Notes: generated by a model not told the origin, from the letters alone. A DNA stretch of 9,829 nt from Methylorubrum extorquens (GCA_019695455.1 JAEUAC010000085.1:1-9829), one strand, 5' to 3'; positions 1 through 7,289 are shown, counted from the first letter of the stretch. Translations and numbers: made by a program.

Positions 1-788
1 TCGCCGTGACCCCGCCGCTCCGCCCGGCCTTCGGCGAGGCCCGGACCGAGGTCGCGAGCGCGGATCCGACCGCCTTCGTCGCGGCCGTGCCCCTGCCGCC
101 CGAGGCGCCGGACCGGTCGGCCGTCGAGACCGCGGCCGAGCGCGCCGGGCCCGTTCGCCTCGCCGTCCTGCCGCCGCGCCGTCCCGCCCTCGCGGCCGAT
201 CTCGATCCAGTCGAGACCGCGTCCCTGCCCGACGCCGCCGGCGCGCCCGCGCCGCAGCCGGCTCCGGCCCAGCCGCAGATCCTGTCCCTCTTCGCGCCGT
301 TTCCCCGGCAGGCCGTCGCGCCGGTCGAGTTCGAGCCCTCGCCCCGCTTCGGCGGCAGCGGCTCGCTCCAGCAGCGCATCGCCTACCACGCCAAGCTGAA
401 CGACGTGCCGGAGGCGCTCGTGCACCGCGTCATCGTGCGCGAGAGCCGCTACAACCCGCGGGCCGTCGGGCGGGGCGGCGCGCTCGGCCTGATGCAGATC
501 AAGCACGCGACCGCGCGCGGGCTCGGCTACGGCGGCCCGGCCGCGGGCCTGCTCGAGGCGGAGACGAACCTGACCTACGCGGTCAAGTACCTCGCCGGCG
601 CGTACCGCGTGGCCGGCGGCGACTTCGACGGCGCGGTGCGCAACTACGCCCGCGGCTACTACTATGCCGCCAAGCGCCAGGGGCTCGTCCGCACGGCCGA
701 TCTCGGACGCCGGCTGAGGCGGCTGCGGCAGGCCGACGCGACCGAGCTCGCGGACGAGGTGGCGACGCCCGCCACCCTGCAGCGCTGA
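1..788 (+). CDS. Lytic transglycosylase, SLT domain (5' end outside window)
   Basis: The product is a murein lytic transglycosylase, which cleaves the MurNAc-GlcNAc bond of peptidoglycan in the periplasm. Counting from the GTG at position 6, residues 1-115 are a low-complexity Pro/Ala-rich linker and residues 120-230 are the SLT fold. The SLT motifs are in order: the ESRYNP motif with the probable catalytic Glu at 146, GALGLMQI at 159-166, NLTYAVKYLAGAY at 188-200, and a late NYARG at 213-217. The reading frame is open to the left edge. The GTG is followed by neither a signal peptide nor a charged or hydrophobic start, so the true start and export signal probably lie upstream. The gene ends with TGA two bases before the convergent stop of the neighbouring hydrolase gene. 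Family assignment is firm from the motifs. The subfamily is not, because the N-terminus is missing. Confidence 0.9.
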   Translation, partial: AVTPPLRPAFGEARTEVASADPTAFVAAVPLPPEAPDRSAVETAAERAGPVRLAVLPPRRPALAADLDPVETASLPDAAGAPAPQPAPAQPQILSLFAPFPRQAVAPVEFEPSPRFGGSGSLQQRIAYHAKLNDVPEALVHRVIVRESRYNPRAVGRGGALGLMQIKHATARGLGYGGPAAGLLEAETNLTYAVKYLAGAYRVAGGDFDGAVRNYARGYYYAAKRQGLVRTADLGRRLRRLRQADATELADEVATPATLQR

Positions 789-790
789 TC

Positions 791-1879
791 TCAGAAGGCG
801 CGGGACAGGAACGCGGACATCGCGCCGGACGCCTGTTGGATGTGGGCGATCCCGTTGAGGTGACCGTTCGGGCCCCGGACGCTCGCGCGCTCGACCGGCG
901 TGCCGGCGGCCGCGATGCCGGCGGCCGTGCGATCCATCCACTCGATCGGGAAGACGCGGTCGGTCGGCGAATCGATCAGCAGGGTCGGCACGCGGATCCG
1001 CGCGGGATCGACGGCCGTGAGCTGGTTCGCCCGCGCGAGGTAGAGGAGATGGTTCGCGTCCGCCGTGGCCGCGCGCGAGCGCGCGTCGGAGGCGAGCTGC
1101 GCCTCGATGCGGAAGCGGTCTCCCGCCCGTCGGCCCGGATCGCCGCCCGGCGCCGGGCCGCGCCCGATCCCCTCCGCCCAGCCGTCGCCCTGCGCGTGGA
1201 GGGCCACGAGCCCGAGGGACGCCGCGAGCCCCGCGACCGGCGCCGCGCCGCTCTCGTGGTAGCGGCCGCCGCGCCAGGCCGGATCGAGCCGGATCGGCAT
1301 GCCCCAGGCGTCCAGCCACGCGACGAGCGAAGGGTGCCCGCCCGCCGCCCCGATCACGGGCACGATGCGGCCCACGCGGTCCGGATGGGCCACGGCCCAT
1401 TCGTAGGCCTGGAGCGCGCCCATCGACGGGCCGACCACGGCGTGCAGCCGCGCGATCCCGAGATGGTCGAGCAGCGCCGCCTGGACGGTGACGAAGTCGC
1501 GGATCTGCACCACGGGGAAGTCGGGCCCGTAGGGGCGGCCCGTCGCGGGGTCGATCGAGCACGGCCCCGTCGTGACCACGTGGGCCGCCCCCACGTTCAG
1601 GTTCACGAGCGTGTCGGAGGCGAGGACCCACCAGCGGTCCGTGTCGATCGCCCGGCCCGGCCCGATCACGGCGTCCCACCAGCCGGGCAGCGCCTCGTCC
1701 GCCGCGTAGCGGCCGGCGGCGTGGCCGGTGGCCGAGAAGAAATGCGTGACCAGGATCGCGTTCGACCGGTCGGCGTTCGGCCGGCCGTAGCTTTCCCAGC
1801 CGATGGCGACCTCCGCGATCGTGTCGCCGCCGACGGTGCGGACGTCGCGCGTGCGGAACACGGATTTTTCGACGATCAT
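791..1879 (-). CDS. MetX-like alpha/beta-hydrolase (putative esterase or acyltransferase)
   Basis: This 362-residue protein belongs to the homoserine O-acetyltransferase (MetX)-like branch of the alpha/beta-hydrolases. It has the MetX-like strand 'SDTLVNLNVG' near 88-97, 'TTGPCSIDPATGRPYG' near 103-118, 'FPVVQIRDFV' near 121-130, and a nucleophile elbow GPSMGALQAYEWA with Ser152. The probable acid is Asp307 in DSPTDRVFP, and the probable base is His340 in GPNGHLNG. True MetX enzymes usually carry GGSMGG at the elbow; here it is GPSMGA, so an esterase-like or other acyl-transfer role is at least as likely as methionine synthesis. I chose the ATG at 1879 because GGAGG lies 11 bases upstream. 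A GTG immediately before it is equally usable. The longer frame starting at 1924 has a poor, basic N-terminus. It diverges from bpt and converges with the transglycosylase gene. Confidence 0.85.
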   Translation of the reverse strand: MIVEKSVFRTRDVRTVGGDTIAEVAIGWESYGRPNADRSNAILVTHFFSATGHAAGRYAADEALPGWWDAVIGPGRAIDTDRWWVLASDTLVNLNVGAAHVVTTGPCSIDPATGRPYGPDFPVVQIRDFVTVQAALLDHLGIARLHAVVGPSMGALQAYEWAVAHPDRVGRIVPVIGAAGGHPSLVAWLDAWGMPIRLDPAWRGGRYHESGAAPVAGLAASLGLVALHAQGDGWAEGIGRGPAPGGDPGRRAGDRFRIEAQLASDARSRAATADANHLLYLARANQLTAVDPARIRVPTLLIDSPTDRVFPIEWMDRTAAGIAAAGTPVERASVRGPNGHLNGIAHIQQASGAMSAFLSRAF

Positions 1880-1890
1880 CACGTTCCTGA

Positions 1891-1895
1891 CCTCC
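1891..1895 (-). promoter_or_regulatory. Ribosome binding site of the MetX-like gene
   Basis: On the minus strand the sequence GGAGG lies 11 bases before the ATG at 1879 and 8 bases before the GTG at 1882. It supports the short N-terminus and argues against the upstream start at 1924. Confidence 0.6.
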
Positions 1896-1962
1896 CCTTG
1901 CGGATCGCGCCGTTTTTGCCTCAATCGGGTGTGAGCCTCGCGTCGAGGGATAGCCGAGACCC

Positions 1963-2709
1963 GTGACCCACCATCCGCGCGACGCGCCGCAATTCTACCT
2001 GACCTCGCCGTCGCCCTGCCCGTACATCCCGGGCGAGCGCGAACGGAAGGTCTTCACGCACATCGTCGGCAAGCGGGCGCGCGAGATCAACGAGGTGCTG
2101 ACCCTCGGGGGCTTCCGGCGCTCGCAGACCATCGCCTACCGGCCGGCCTGCGAGACCTGCCGCGCCTGCGTGTCCGTGCGCGTGCTGACGCACGCGTTCC
2201 GCCCGAGCGACGGCATGCGCCGGACCGCGCGCCGCAACCGCGACCTCGTCGGCCACGCCGTCCCGAACGCGCCGAATTCCGAGCAATACGCGCTCTTCCG
2301 CCGCTACCTCGACGCGCGCCACGGCCACGGCGGCATGGCCGACATGTCGATGCTCGACTACGCCATGATGATCGAGGACAGCCACGTCGACACCCGCCTG
2401 GTCGAGTACCGGCGGCGCGGACCCGACACGGCCATCAACGGCCGGGGCACGGGTCCCCTCGTCGCGCTCGCCCTCACGGACCGCTTCGCCGACGGCCTGT
2501 CGATGGTCTATTCCTTCTTCGATCCCGACTTGGAGGAGAGGAGCCTCGGCTCCTACATGATCCTCGACCACGTCGAGCGCGCCCGGGCCGAGGGCCTGCG
2601 CTACCTCTACCTCGGCTACTGGGTCGATGGCTCCCGGAAGATGGCCTACAAGGCCCGCTACCGGCCGCAGGAACGCCTCATGCCGAACGGCTGGGAGCGG
2701 GTGGACTAG
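1963..2709 (+). CDS. bpt: Aspartate/glutamate leucyltransferase (Bpt, ATE family)
   Basis: Bpt transfers leucine from Leu-tRNA to proteins with N-terminal Asp or Glu, marking them for ClpS-ClpAP degradation (bacterial N-degron pathway, cytoplasm). The 248-residue length is normal. The N-terminal ATE domain shows 'FYLTSPSPCPYIPG' (11-24), 'RRSQTIAYRPACETCRACV' (52-70) with the conserved Cys cluster at 63, 66 and 69, then 'SVRV'. The C-terminal domain shows 'SMVYSFFDPDLEERSLGSYM' (about 179-198) and 'YLYLGYWVDGSRKMAYKARY' (about 214-233). The GTG start at 1963 is followed directly by the family's typical short leader into the FYLTSP block. The ribosome binding site is weak: GAGGG about 13 bases upstream. 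The start faces the divergent hydrolase gene across about 80 bases. The TAG stop is shared, as CTAG, with the convergent DUF4239 gene. Family assignment is secure; leucyl versus arginyl specificity rests on knowledge of bacterial homologues. Confidence 0.93.
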   Translation: MTHHPRDAPQFYLTSPSPCPYIPGERERKVFTHIVGKRAREINEVLTLGGFRRSQTIAYRPACETCRACVSVRVLTHAFRPSDGMRRTARRNRDLVGHAVPNAPNSEQYALFRRYLDARHGHGGMADMSMLDYAMMIEDSHVDTRLVEYRRRGPDTAINGRGTGPLVALALTDRFADGLSMVYSFFDPDLEERSLGSYMILDHVERARAEGLRYLYLGYWVDGSRKMAYKARYRPQERLMPNGWERVD

Positions 2710-3512
2710 GGCTTCGCCGGCTCCGGCCGCGCGGAGGCCTGCATGGCCGCGAGCGCGTCGACGAGGACGGTCGGCCGGAGCGCCAGCGGCCCGTCGAACG
2801 GGCGCTCCCGGATGGCCACCAGGCCGAGCGCGACCACGGCGCCGGCCGTGAAGATCGCGAGGGCCGCGGCCTGGGCGCCCCGCAGGTCGAGATGGACCAG
2901 CGCGATCGCGACCTGCGTCAGGAGCGCGAGCAGCAGCACCGTCCACCATTTCGGGTGATCCGAATACTGCGTCGCGAGCGCCAGCCGGTCGCTGCGGGCG
3001 GCGCGCAGGCGGAGCGTCGTGTCGAGCATGGCCGCGTGCGCCACGGCGCCGGCGTCGCGGGTCACGGCGGGCTCCGTCATGTCCCGGAGGAGCTGGAGCA
3101 GCGCCTGGCCGGCCGCGGGCGAGCTCTGGGCGTCCTGCATCTTCGGCCATTCGTCCCGGATCACGGCGTCGAGATAGGCCCGGATGTCGGTGCGGATGCC
3201 CGCCATGTCGGACACGGTCGCGACGCTGAGCTCGTGCAGGGCGACGAGCGCGTCCCGCTCGGACAGGAGCGAGCGGGACGCTTGCCGGTTGCGTTCCCAG
3301 GCATCGCTCGCGACGAAGCCCGTGAGGAGCGAGAACAGCACCGACACGGCACCGAAGAAAGGTGCGACCAGCCCCTTGCAGCGCAGCACGGAACCCCGCG
3401 TGCGGGACCAGAACGTCACGGCGTGCAGGAGGAGCGCCGTCCCGCCGAGCCCCGCCGCGAGCACGAGCACGATCAGGGGAACGGGCAGGTCGAACCAGGT
3501 CTCGAGCAGCAT
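2706..3512 (-). CDS. DUF4239 (bestrophin-like) integral membrane protein
   Basis: This 268-residue inner-membrane protein has no known reaction. Hydrophobic segments are at about 10-33, 47-67, 189-208 and 213-234. The soluble middle (70-185) is largely helical, with 'SLLSERDALVALHELS' at 81-96 and a basic stretch 'TTLRLRAARSDRL'. The last helix is followed by 'IRERPFDGPLAL', a hallmark of DUF4239 proteins, which are sometimes described as bestrophin-like. The ATG at 3512 is the first start giving the full first helix, but no clear Shine-Dalgarno sequence precedes it, so the start is less certain than the frame. The gene ends in a 4-base overlap with the convergent bpt stop. It lies downstream of the parC cluster on the same strand, separated by a hairpin, so it is probably its own transcription unit. 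Ion-channel activity should not be assumed. Confidence 0.82.
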   Translation of the reverse strand: MLLETWFDLPVPLIVLVLAAGLGGTALLLHAVTFWSRTRGSVLRCKGLVAPFFGAVSVLFSLLTGFVASDAWERNRQASRSLLSERDALVALHELSVATVSDMAGIRTDIRAYLDAVIRDEWPKMQDAQSSPAAGQALLQLLRDMTEPAVTRDAGAVAHAAMLDTTLRLRAARSDRLALATQYSDHPKWWTVLLLALLTQVAIALVHLDLRGAQAAALAIFTAGAVVALGLVAIRERPFDGPLALRPTVLVDALAAMQASARPEPAKP

Positions 3513-3596
3513 CGACGGCGGCGTCCGGCAGCGACGGCCGACGGCCGCGCTCGCACAGCCTTACGCCTCAACCCCACCCTATCCCTTAATGCGCCC

Positions 3597-3619
3597 GTCG
3601 CTTCATGCCTCGAAGCGAC
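3597..3619 (-). terminator. Hairpin at the end of the recO-parC cluster
   Basis: GTCGCTTC (3597-3604) pairs perfectly with GAAGCGAC (3612-3619) around a 7-base loop, a GC-rich 8-bp stem. On the minus strand it starts 12 bases after the stop of the 42-residue protein, where a transcript from recO-parC would be expected to end. No U-run follows the stem in either direction, so this is a hairpin with terminator-like position, not a textbook intrinsic terminator. Confidence 0.45.
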
Positions 3620-3631
3620 TGTTCCGGCCGT

Positions 3632-3760
3632 CTACTTCGGCGAATCCGGATAGCGACGCTCGAAGGCCCTGGTGCTGAACCAAGCCCAGCCATACCCGAC
3701 CGCGCCGATCGCGAGTGCGAGAGCGGGAACGCCCCACGTCAGCCACGCCTCGTTGGACAC
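3632..3760 (-). CDS. 42-residue single-helix membrane protein
   Basis: This small open frame begins GTG TCC AAC GAG and encodes 42 residues: 'MSNEAWLTW', a hydrophobic helix of about 19 residues rich in Ala, Gly, Leu and Val ('GVPALALAIGAVGYGWAWF', residues 10-28), and a basic, then acidic tail ending RYPDSPK. The Arg-rich stretch after the helix suggests an N-out/C-in orientation by the positive-inside rule. GAGGA lies exactly 7 bases before the GTG, a near-ideal ribosome binding site. The gene starts 3 bases after the restored stop of the upstream membrane-protein gene, so the two look translationally coupled. Third positions are strongly G/C, matching neighbours. I do not recognise the family. 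It may be an accessory subunit or partner of the upstream two-helix protein, which is inference from position only. Confidence 0.6.
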   Translation of the reverse strand: MSNEAWLTWGVPALALAIGAVGYGWAWFSTRAFERRYPDSPK

Positions 3761-3763
3761 CGG

Positions 3764-4001
3764 TCATTCCTCGCTTCTGAGACGCTGCAGGACACCCTGA
3801 GCCGTCATATGTAGGGGCGATACCGGCGCAAACCCAACTCCATTGGACGCCGGCCAACGACGTGACGCCCGGGATGACGAATGCGGCGCCCAGCACCGCC
3901 AACCCCAGCGTATTCAGAAAGCTGACGAGCAGCTTCAGGCGTTCGTTCTGACGCTTGGCGCGCAGCCGGCGCTCGGCGTCGATCGGATCGGGCATGCCCA
4001 C
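3764..4001 (-). pseudogene. 78-residue two-helix membrane protein gene with +1 frameshift
   Basis: The frame starts at GTG 4001 (or ATG 3995), just after the parC stop. It encodes a charged amphipathic start 'DAERRLRAKRQNERLKLL' and then a helix 'SFLNTLGLAVLGAAFVIPGV' (residues 27-46). A second helix begins at 'LAGVQWSWVCAGIA' (49-62). There the frame breaks at a run of four C on the minus strand (GGGG at 3814-3817). Removing one C restores 'LHMTAQGVLQRLRSEE' followed by TGA at 3764, which completes the second helix and gives a tidy 78-residue protein. The stop then sits beside the ribosome binding site of the next gene. Without the correction, translation runs on into an Arg-rich nonsense tail to position 3603, across the 42-residue gene. 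A sequencing or assembly error at the homopolymer, or a real recent mutation, fits best. The function is unknown. Confidence 0.65.
3768..3772 (-). promoter_or_regulatory. Ribosome binding site of the 42-residue protein
   Basis: GAGGA on the minus strand lies 7 bases before the GTG at 3760. It overlaps the last two codons of the frame-corrected upstream gene (GAG GAA, then TGA), an arrangement expected for translational coupling. Confidence 0.55.
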
Positions 4002-4005
4002 CGGA

Positions 4006-6246
4006 TCACCCGAAGCGGTTCGTCTTCGGGAAACCCTTCGGCGGCAGGCGGCCGGCCTCGCCGCGGTTGCCGAGCCAGTCGCGCAGCTCGGCCGCCGGGA
4101 CCGTCCAGGTCCGGTCGGACGTGTCCTTCCAGGTCAGGCCCTGGTCGAGCGTGAACACCTTCGCGTCCGACATCTCGCCGTCCTTGTAGCGCTGCATCCG
4201 CACGCCCTTGCCGCGGCTCATCTCGGGCAGCTGCACGAGCGGGAAGCAGAGGAGCTTCCTGTTCTGCCCGACGATGGCGACGTGGTCGCCGCCGACCTCC
4301 GTCACGACGAGGGCGCGGGCGGGCGCGTCGATGCCCAGCACGTTGCGGCCCTTGCGCGTGTTGGCGACGAGGTCGTCCGAGGTCGCGACGAAGCCGCGCC
4401 CGTCGGAGGAGACGAGGAGCAGCTTGGCACCGGCCCGGTGCGGGAAGGCCGCGACCACGTCCGTCCCCTCGTCGAGCTCCGCCATGAGCCGGATCGGATC
4501 GCCGAAGCCGCGTCCGCCCGGCAGCTTGGCGGCGTCCAGCGTGTAGAACTTGCCGTTCGTCGTCATGACGAGGATCTTGGACGTGGTCTCCGCGAAGAAC
4601 GAGGTGCGGAGCCGGTCGTCGCCCTTGAACTCGACCTTGGTCAGGTCGGCGACATGGCCCTTCATGGCCCGGATCCAGCCCTTCTCGGACACGATCACGG
4701 TCACCGGCTCGCGCTCCACCATGGCCTCGGCGAAGTCGATCTCGCCGAGGTCGGGCGCGTCCGCGAAGGTGGTGCGGCGGCGGCCGAGCGGCGTCTCGGG
4801 GCCGTAGACCTTGCGGACCTCGCGGATCTCCCAGGCGACCGTCTTCCATTGCTTCGTGTCGGAGCCGAGCAGCGCCTCGATCTCGGCCTTCTCGGCCTCG
4901 AGGCCGTTCAGCTCGGTCCGCAGCCCCTCCTCCTCGAGCTTCCGCAGCGAGCGCAGCCGCGTGTCGAGGATCGCGTTCGCCTGGATCTCCGTCAGCTCGA
5001 AGACGCGCATCAGCTCGACCTTCGGCTCGTCCTCCTCCCGGATGATCTTGATGACGCGATCAAGGTCCAGATAGATGATGAGGAGACCGCGCAGGATCTC
5101 GAGGCGCCGATCGATGGCGGCGAGCCGATGGCGCGAGCGCCGCAGCAGCACGTCGCGGCGATGGTCGATCCACTCCCGCAGGCACTCGACGAGGCCGAGC
5201 ACCTTCGGCACGCGCCCGCCCGCGAGCACGTTCACGTTCAGCGGCACGCGCGCCTCGAGCTCCGTCAGGCGGAACAGCGATTCCATCATGATGACGGGAT
5301 CGACCGTGCGGGCGCGCGGCTCGATCACGACGCGGACGTCCTCCGCCGATTCGTCGCGCACGTCCGCGACGAGCGGCAGCTTCTTGTCGTTTACGAGCTC
5401 GGCGATCTTCTCGATCAGGCGCGATTTCGGCACGCCGTAGGGGATCTCCGTCACGACGACGGCCCAGGTGCCGCGCCCGGTCTCCTCCTTCGCCCAGCGC
5501 GAGCGCACCCGGAACGAGCCGCGGCCGGTGCGGTAGGCCTCCTCGATCGTGTCGCGCCGGTCGATCACGATGCCGCCCGTCGGGAAGTCCGGTCCCTGGA
5601 CGAGCTGGCAGAGATCGGTCGACGACGCCTTCGGGTGCGAGATCAGGTAGAGCGCCGCGTCGCAGAGCTCGGCCGCGTTGTGGGGCGGGATGGAGGTCGC
5701 CATGCCGACCGCGATGCCCTGCGAGCCGTTCGCGAGCAGGTTCGGGAAGGCCGCCGGAAGGACGGAAGGCTCCTCCGTCGTGCCGTCGTAGTTCGGCCGG
5801 AAGTCGATCGCGTCCTCGTCGATCCCGTCGAGGAGCCGGCGGGCGACGTCCGTCATGCGGGCTTCGGTGTACCGGTAGGCGGCCGCGGAATCGCCGTCGA
5901 TGTTGCCGAAATTGCCCTGGCCGTCGACGAGCGGGTAGCGCGAGGCGAAGTCCTGCGCGAGCCGGACCAGCGCGTCGTAGATCGCCTGATCGCCGTGCGG
6001 GTGGAAGCCGCCCATGACGTCGCCGACGATCTTGGCCGACTTCTTGAACGGGCCGGCCGGGTTCAGCCGCAGCAGGTTCATGCCGTGCAGGATGCGGCGG
6101 TGGACGGGCTTCAGGCCGTCCCGCGCGTCCGGCAGGGCGCGGTGCATGATGGTGGACAGGGCGTAGGCGAGGTAGCGCTCCTCGAGCGCGTCCTTGAGGC
6201 TGATGACCTCGACCCCGTCGCCGGGCCGATCGACTGGCTTGTTCAT
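4006..6246 (-). CDS. parC: DNA topoisomerase IV subunit A
   Basis: ParC pairs with ParE to decatenate sister chromosomes, cutting DNA through a tyrosyl-phosphate bond. The 746-residue length matches ParC. Visible features are 'YALSTIMHRALPDARDGLKP' (28-47), the quinolone-pocket block 'FHPHGDQAIYDALV' (81-94), 'DGQGNFGNIDGDSAAAYRYT' (108-127) with catalytic Tyr126, a charged coiled-coil tower in the middle ('LRKLEEEGLRTELNGLEAEK'), and a C-terminal pinwheel domain ending 'PPKGFPKTNRFG'. The GyrA-box is not apparent, which favours ParC over GyrA. The ATG at 6246 (MNKPVDRPGDG) is chosen because the frame extending to 6390 adds a basic tail overlapping recO. The ribosome binding site is weak. The gene starts 43 bases after recO and leads directly into the small membrane-protein genes. 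In the quinolone pocket, Gln87 and Asp91 occupy the places of E. coli Ser80 and Glu84. Confidence 0.96.
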   Translation of the reverse strand: MNKPVDRPGDGVEVISLKDALEERYLAYALSTIMHRALPDARDGLKPVHRRILHGMNLLRLNPAGPFKKSAKIVGDVMGGFHPHGDQAIYDALVRLAQDFASRYPLVDGQGNFGNIDGDSAAAYRYTEARMTDVARRLLDGIDEDAIDFRPNYDGTTEEPSVLPAAFPNLLANGSQGIAVGMATSIPPHNAAELCDAALYLISHPKASSTDLCQLVQGPDFPTGGIVIDRRDTIEEAYRTGRGSFRVRSRWAKEETGRGTWAVVVTEIPYGVPKSRLIEKIAELVNDKKLPLVADVRDESAEDVRVVIEPRARTVDPVIMMESLFRLTELEARVPLNVNVLAGGRVPKVLGLVECLREWIDHRRDVLLRRSRHRLAAIDRRLEILRGLLIIYLDLDRVIKIIREEDEPKVELMRVFELTEIQANAILDTRLRSLRKLEEEGLRTELNGLEAEKAEIEALLGSDTKQWKTVAWEIREVRKVYGPETPLGRRRTTFADAPDLGEIDFAEAMVEREPVTVIVSEKGWIRAMKGHVADLTKVEFKGDDRLRTSFFAETTSKILVMTTNGKFYTLDAAKLPGGRGFGDPIRLMAELDEGTDVVAAFPHRAGAKLLLVSSDGRGFVATSDDLVANTRKGRNVLGIDAPARALVVTEVGGDHVAIVGQNRKLLCFPLVQLPEMSRGKGVRMQRYKDGEMSDAKVFTLDQGLTWKDTSDRTWTVPAAELRDWLGNRGEAGRLPPKGFPKTNRFG

Positions 6247-6289
6247 TCCGACACGTTCCGGGGCGCGAATCACCCCATTCCGGCGAGCC

Positions 6290-7039
6290 TTATAGCCCGT
6301 CCGTGTTCTCCGATCGTTCCCGTCGGGCGGCCTCGTGGACGAAGCGCGTGCGCGTGTCCGGCGCGCCGAGGCCGCGCGGCGTCCAGACATGCGCGTCGAG
6401 GAAGAAGGCGGTCAGCCGGAACCCCGCCTCGAGGTCGCCGGCCTGCGGCTCGGCCGCGGCCTCCCCGACCAGGAAGGCCGGCAGCCGCAGGAGCCGGTCG
6501 GCATAGGGCGCGCCCGCCTCCTCGCTCACGGCCCGGCCGCTCCGCGGAGACACGAAGGCGAGGTCGCCCGTCCGGCCCGTCGCGGCGCAGGCGTCGAGGT
6601 CGAGCCCGAAGCCGAGTTCGGCGAGCAGCATCAGCTCGAACCGGACGAAGAGCGCCGGCCCGAGACCCGGCGAGTCGAGATGATCGAGCAGGAAGGCCGC
6701 CGCCTCGTAGAGCCCCGGATGCGGATCGCGCTCCGGGAGATGGCGGAGGTGCAGGGCCAGCGTGCCGAGGCCGTACAGCGCGAGCGACGACCCGATCAGC
6801 CGCGCCGACCGCATCAGGGCGGGCTCCGCCGTGAAATGCCCGAGCTGCTCGTCCGTCCGCGCCCGCCAGCCGAGCGACAGCCCGTTGCCCGCCTGCAGCA
6901 CGGGGCGGACCTTCCGCGACCGTCCGCCGTGGACGAGACCGAGATGCCGGCCGTGCTCGCGCGTCATCACCTCCAGGATCACGGACGTCTCGCCGTGGTC
7001 CCGCGCGCCGAGCACGAAGCCGTCATCCTCCCAGTGCAC
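6290..7039 (-). CDS. recO: DNA repair protein RecO
   Basis: RecO helps load RecA onto SSB-coated single strands together with RecR in RecFOR-type gap repair. The protein opens with the family signature 'HWEDDGFVLGARDHGETSVI', continues 'LEVMTREHGRHLGLVHGGRS' (OB-fold, roughly 1-80), and then has a helical domain including 'RFELMLLAELGFGLDL'. The region that is a four-Cys zinc finger in some RecO proteins keeps only one Cys ('DACAATG'), as I recall for many alphaproteobacterial RecO; 'LAFVSPRSGRAVSEEAG' follows. I chose the GTG at 7039, giving 249 residues, because it starts at the conserved block and has GGATGG upstream. The frame can be extended to a TTG at 7087, but the added residues look non-native. 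It is the first gene of the leftward recO-parC cluster; era, often upstream of recO, is not here. Confidence 0.93.
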   Translation of the reverse strand: MHWEDDGFVLGARDHGETSVILEVMTREHGRHLGLVHGGRSRKVRPVLQAGNGLSLGWRARTDEQLGHFTAEPALMRSARLIGSSLALYGLGTLALHLRHLPERDPHPGLYEAAAFLLDHLDSPGLGPALFVRFELMLLAELGFGLDLDACAATGRTGDLAFVSPRSGRAVSEEAGAPYADRLLRLPAFLVGEAAAEPQAGDLEAGFRLTAFFLDAHVWTPRGLGAPDTRTRFVHEAARRERSENTDGL

Positions 7040-7210
7040 GACCCGATCCCATCCGCCGCGAGGGGCGCCCCCGCTCGATCCAATCAATCAGAACCCGCGA
7101 GGCCGTGCACGCCCTCCCCCCTCGCGAGCGACGATGGCGACGCCGCGACGGATGAGGAGCGACCCGGCCCCGGCGCATCCCTCATCCGACCGTTGCCGAC
7201 GCAAAGCCCA

Positions 7211-7233
7211 CCTTCTCCCGCAAGGGGAGAAGG
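7211..7233. repeat. REP-type hairpin 1
   Basis: CCTTCTCCC (7211-7219) and GGGAGAAGG (7225-7233) form a perfect 9-bp stem with a 5-base GCAAG loop. The arms are identical to those of hairpin 2, but the loop differs. Confidence 0.75.
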
Positions 7234-7289
7234 ACGCGCACATCTGCGGTGGTCGATCCGGCGACGGAGAATGCGACACGCGGGGCCTA

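Noticed and set aside
836..1966. A 376-codon plus-strand frame opposite the MetX-like gene
   Set aside because: Its composition is dominated by Arg, Asp and Val repeats and it has no motif. The opposite strand carries a complete catalytic triad and a ribosome binding site.
1921..3150. A 409-codon minus-strand frame across bpt and DUF4239
   Set aside because: It overlaps two well-supported genes in other frames and reads as Arg/Ala/Gly-rich low complexity.
3603..4001. Reading the frame from 4001 as an intact 132-residue protein
   Set aside because: After the C-run the residues become Arg-rich nonsense and the frame runs over the 42-residue gene. A one-base correction gives a coherent protein and stop.
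3955..6834. A 959-codon open frame on the plus strand opposite parC and part of recO
   Set aside because: It lies antisense to two unmistakable housekeeping genes. It is rich in Arg, Asp, Val, Leu and Ala with no domain, and is explained by the strong third-position G/C bias.
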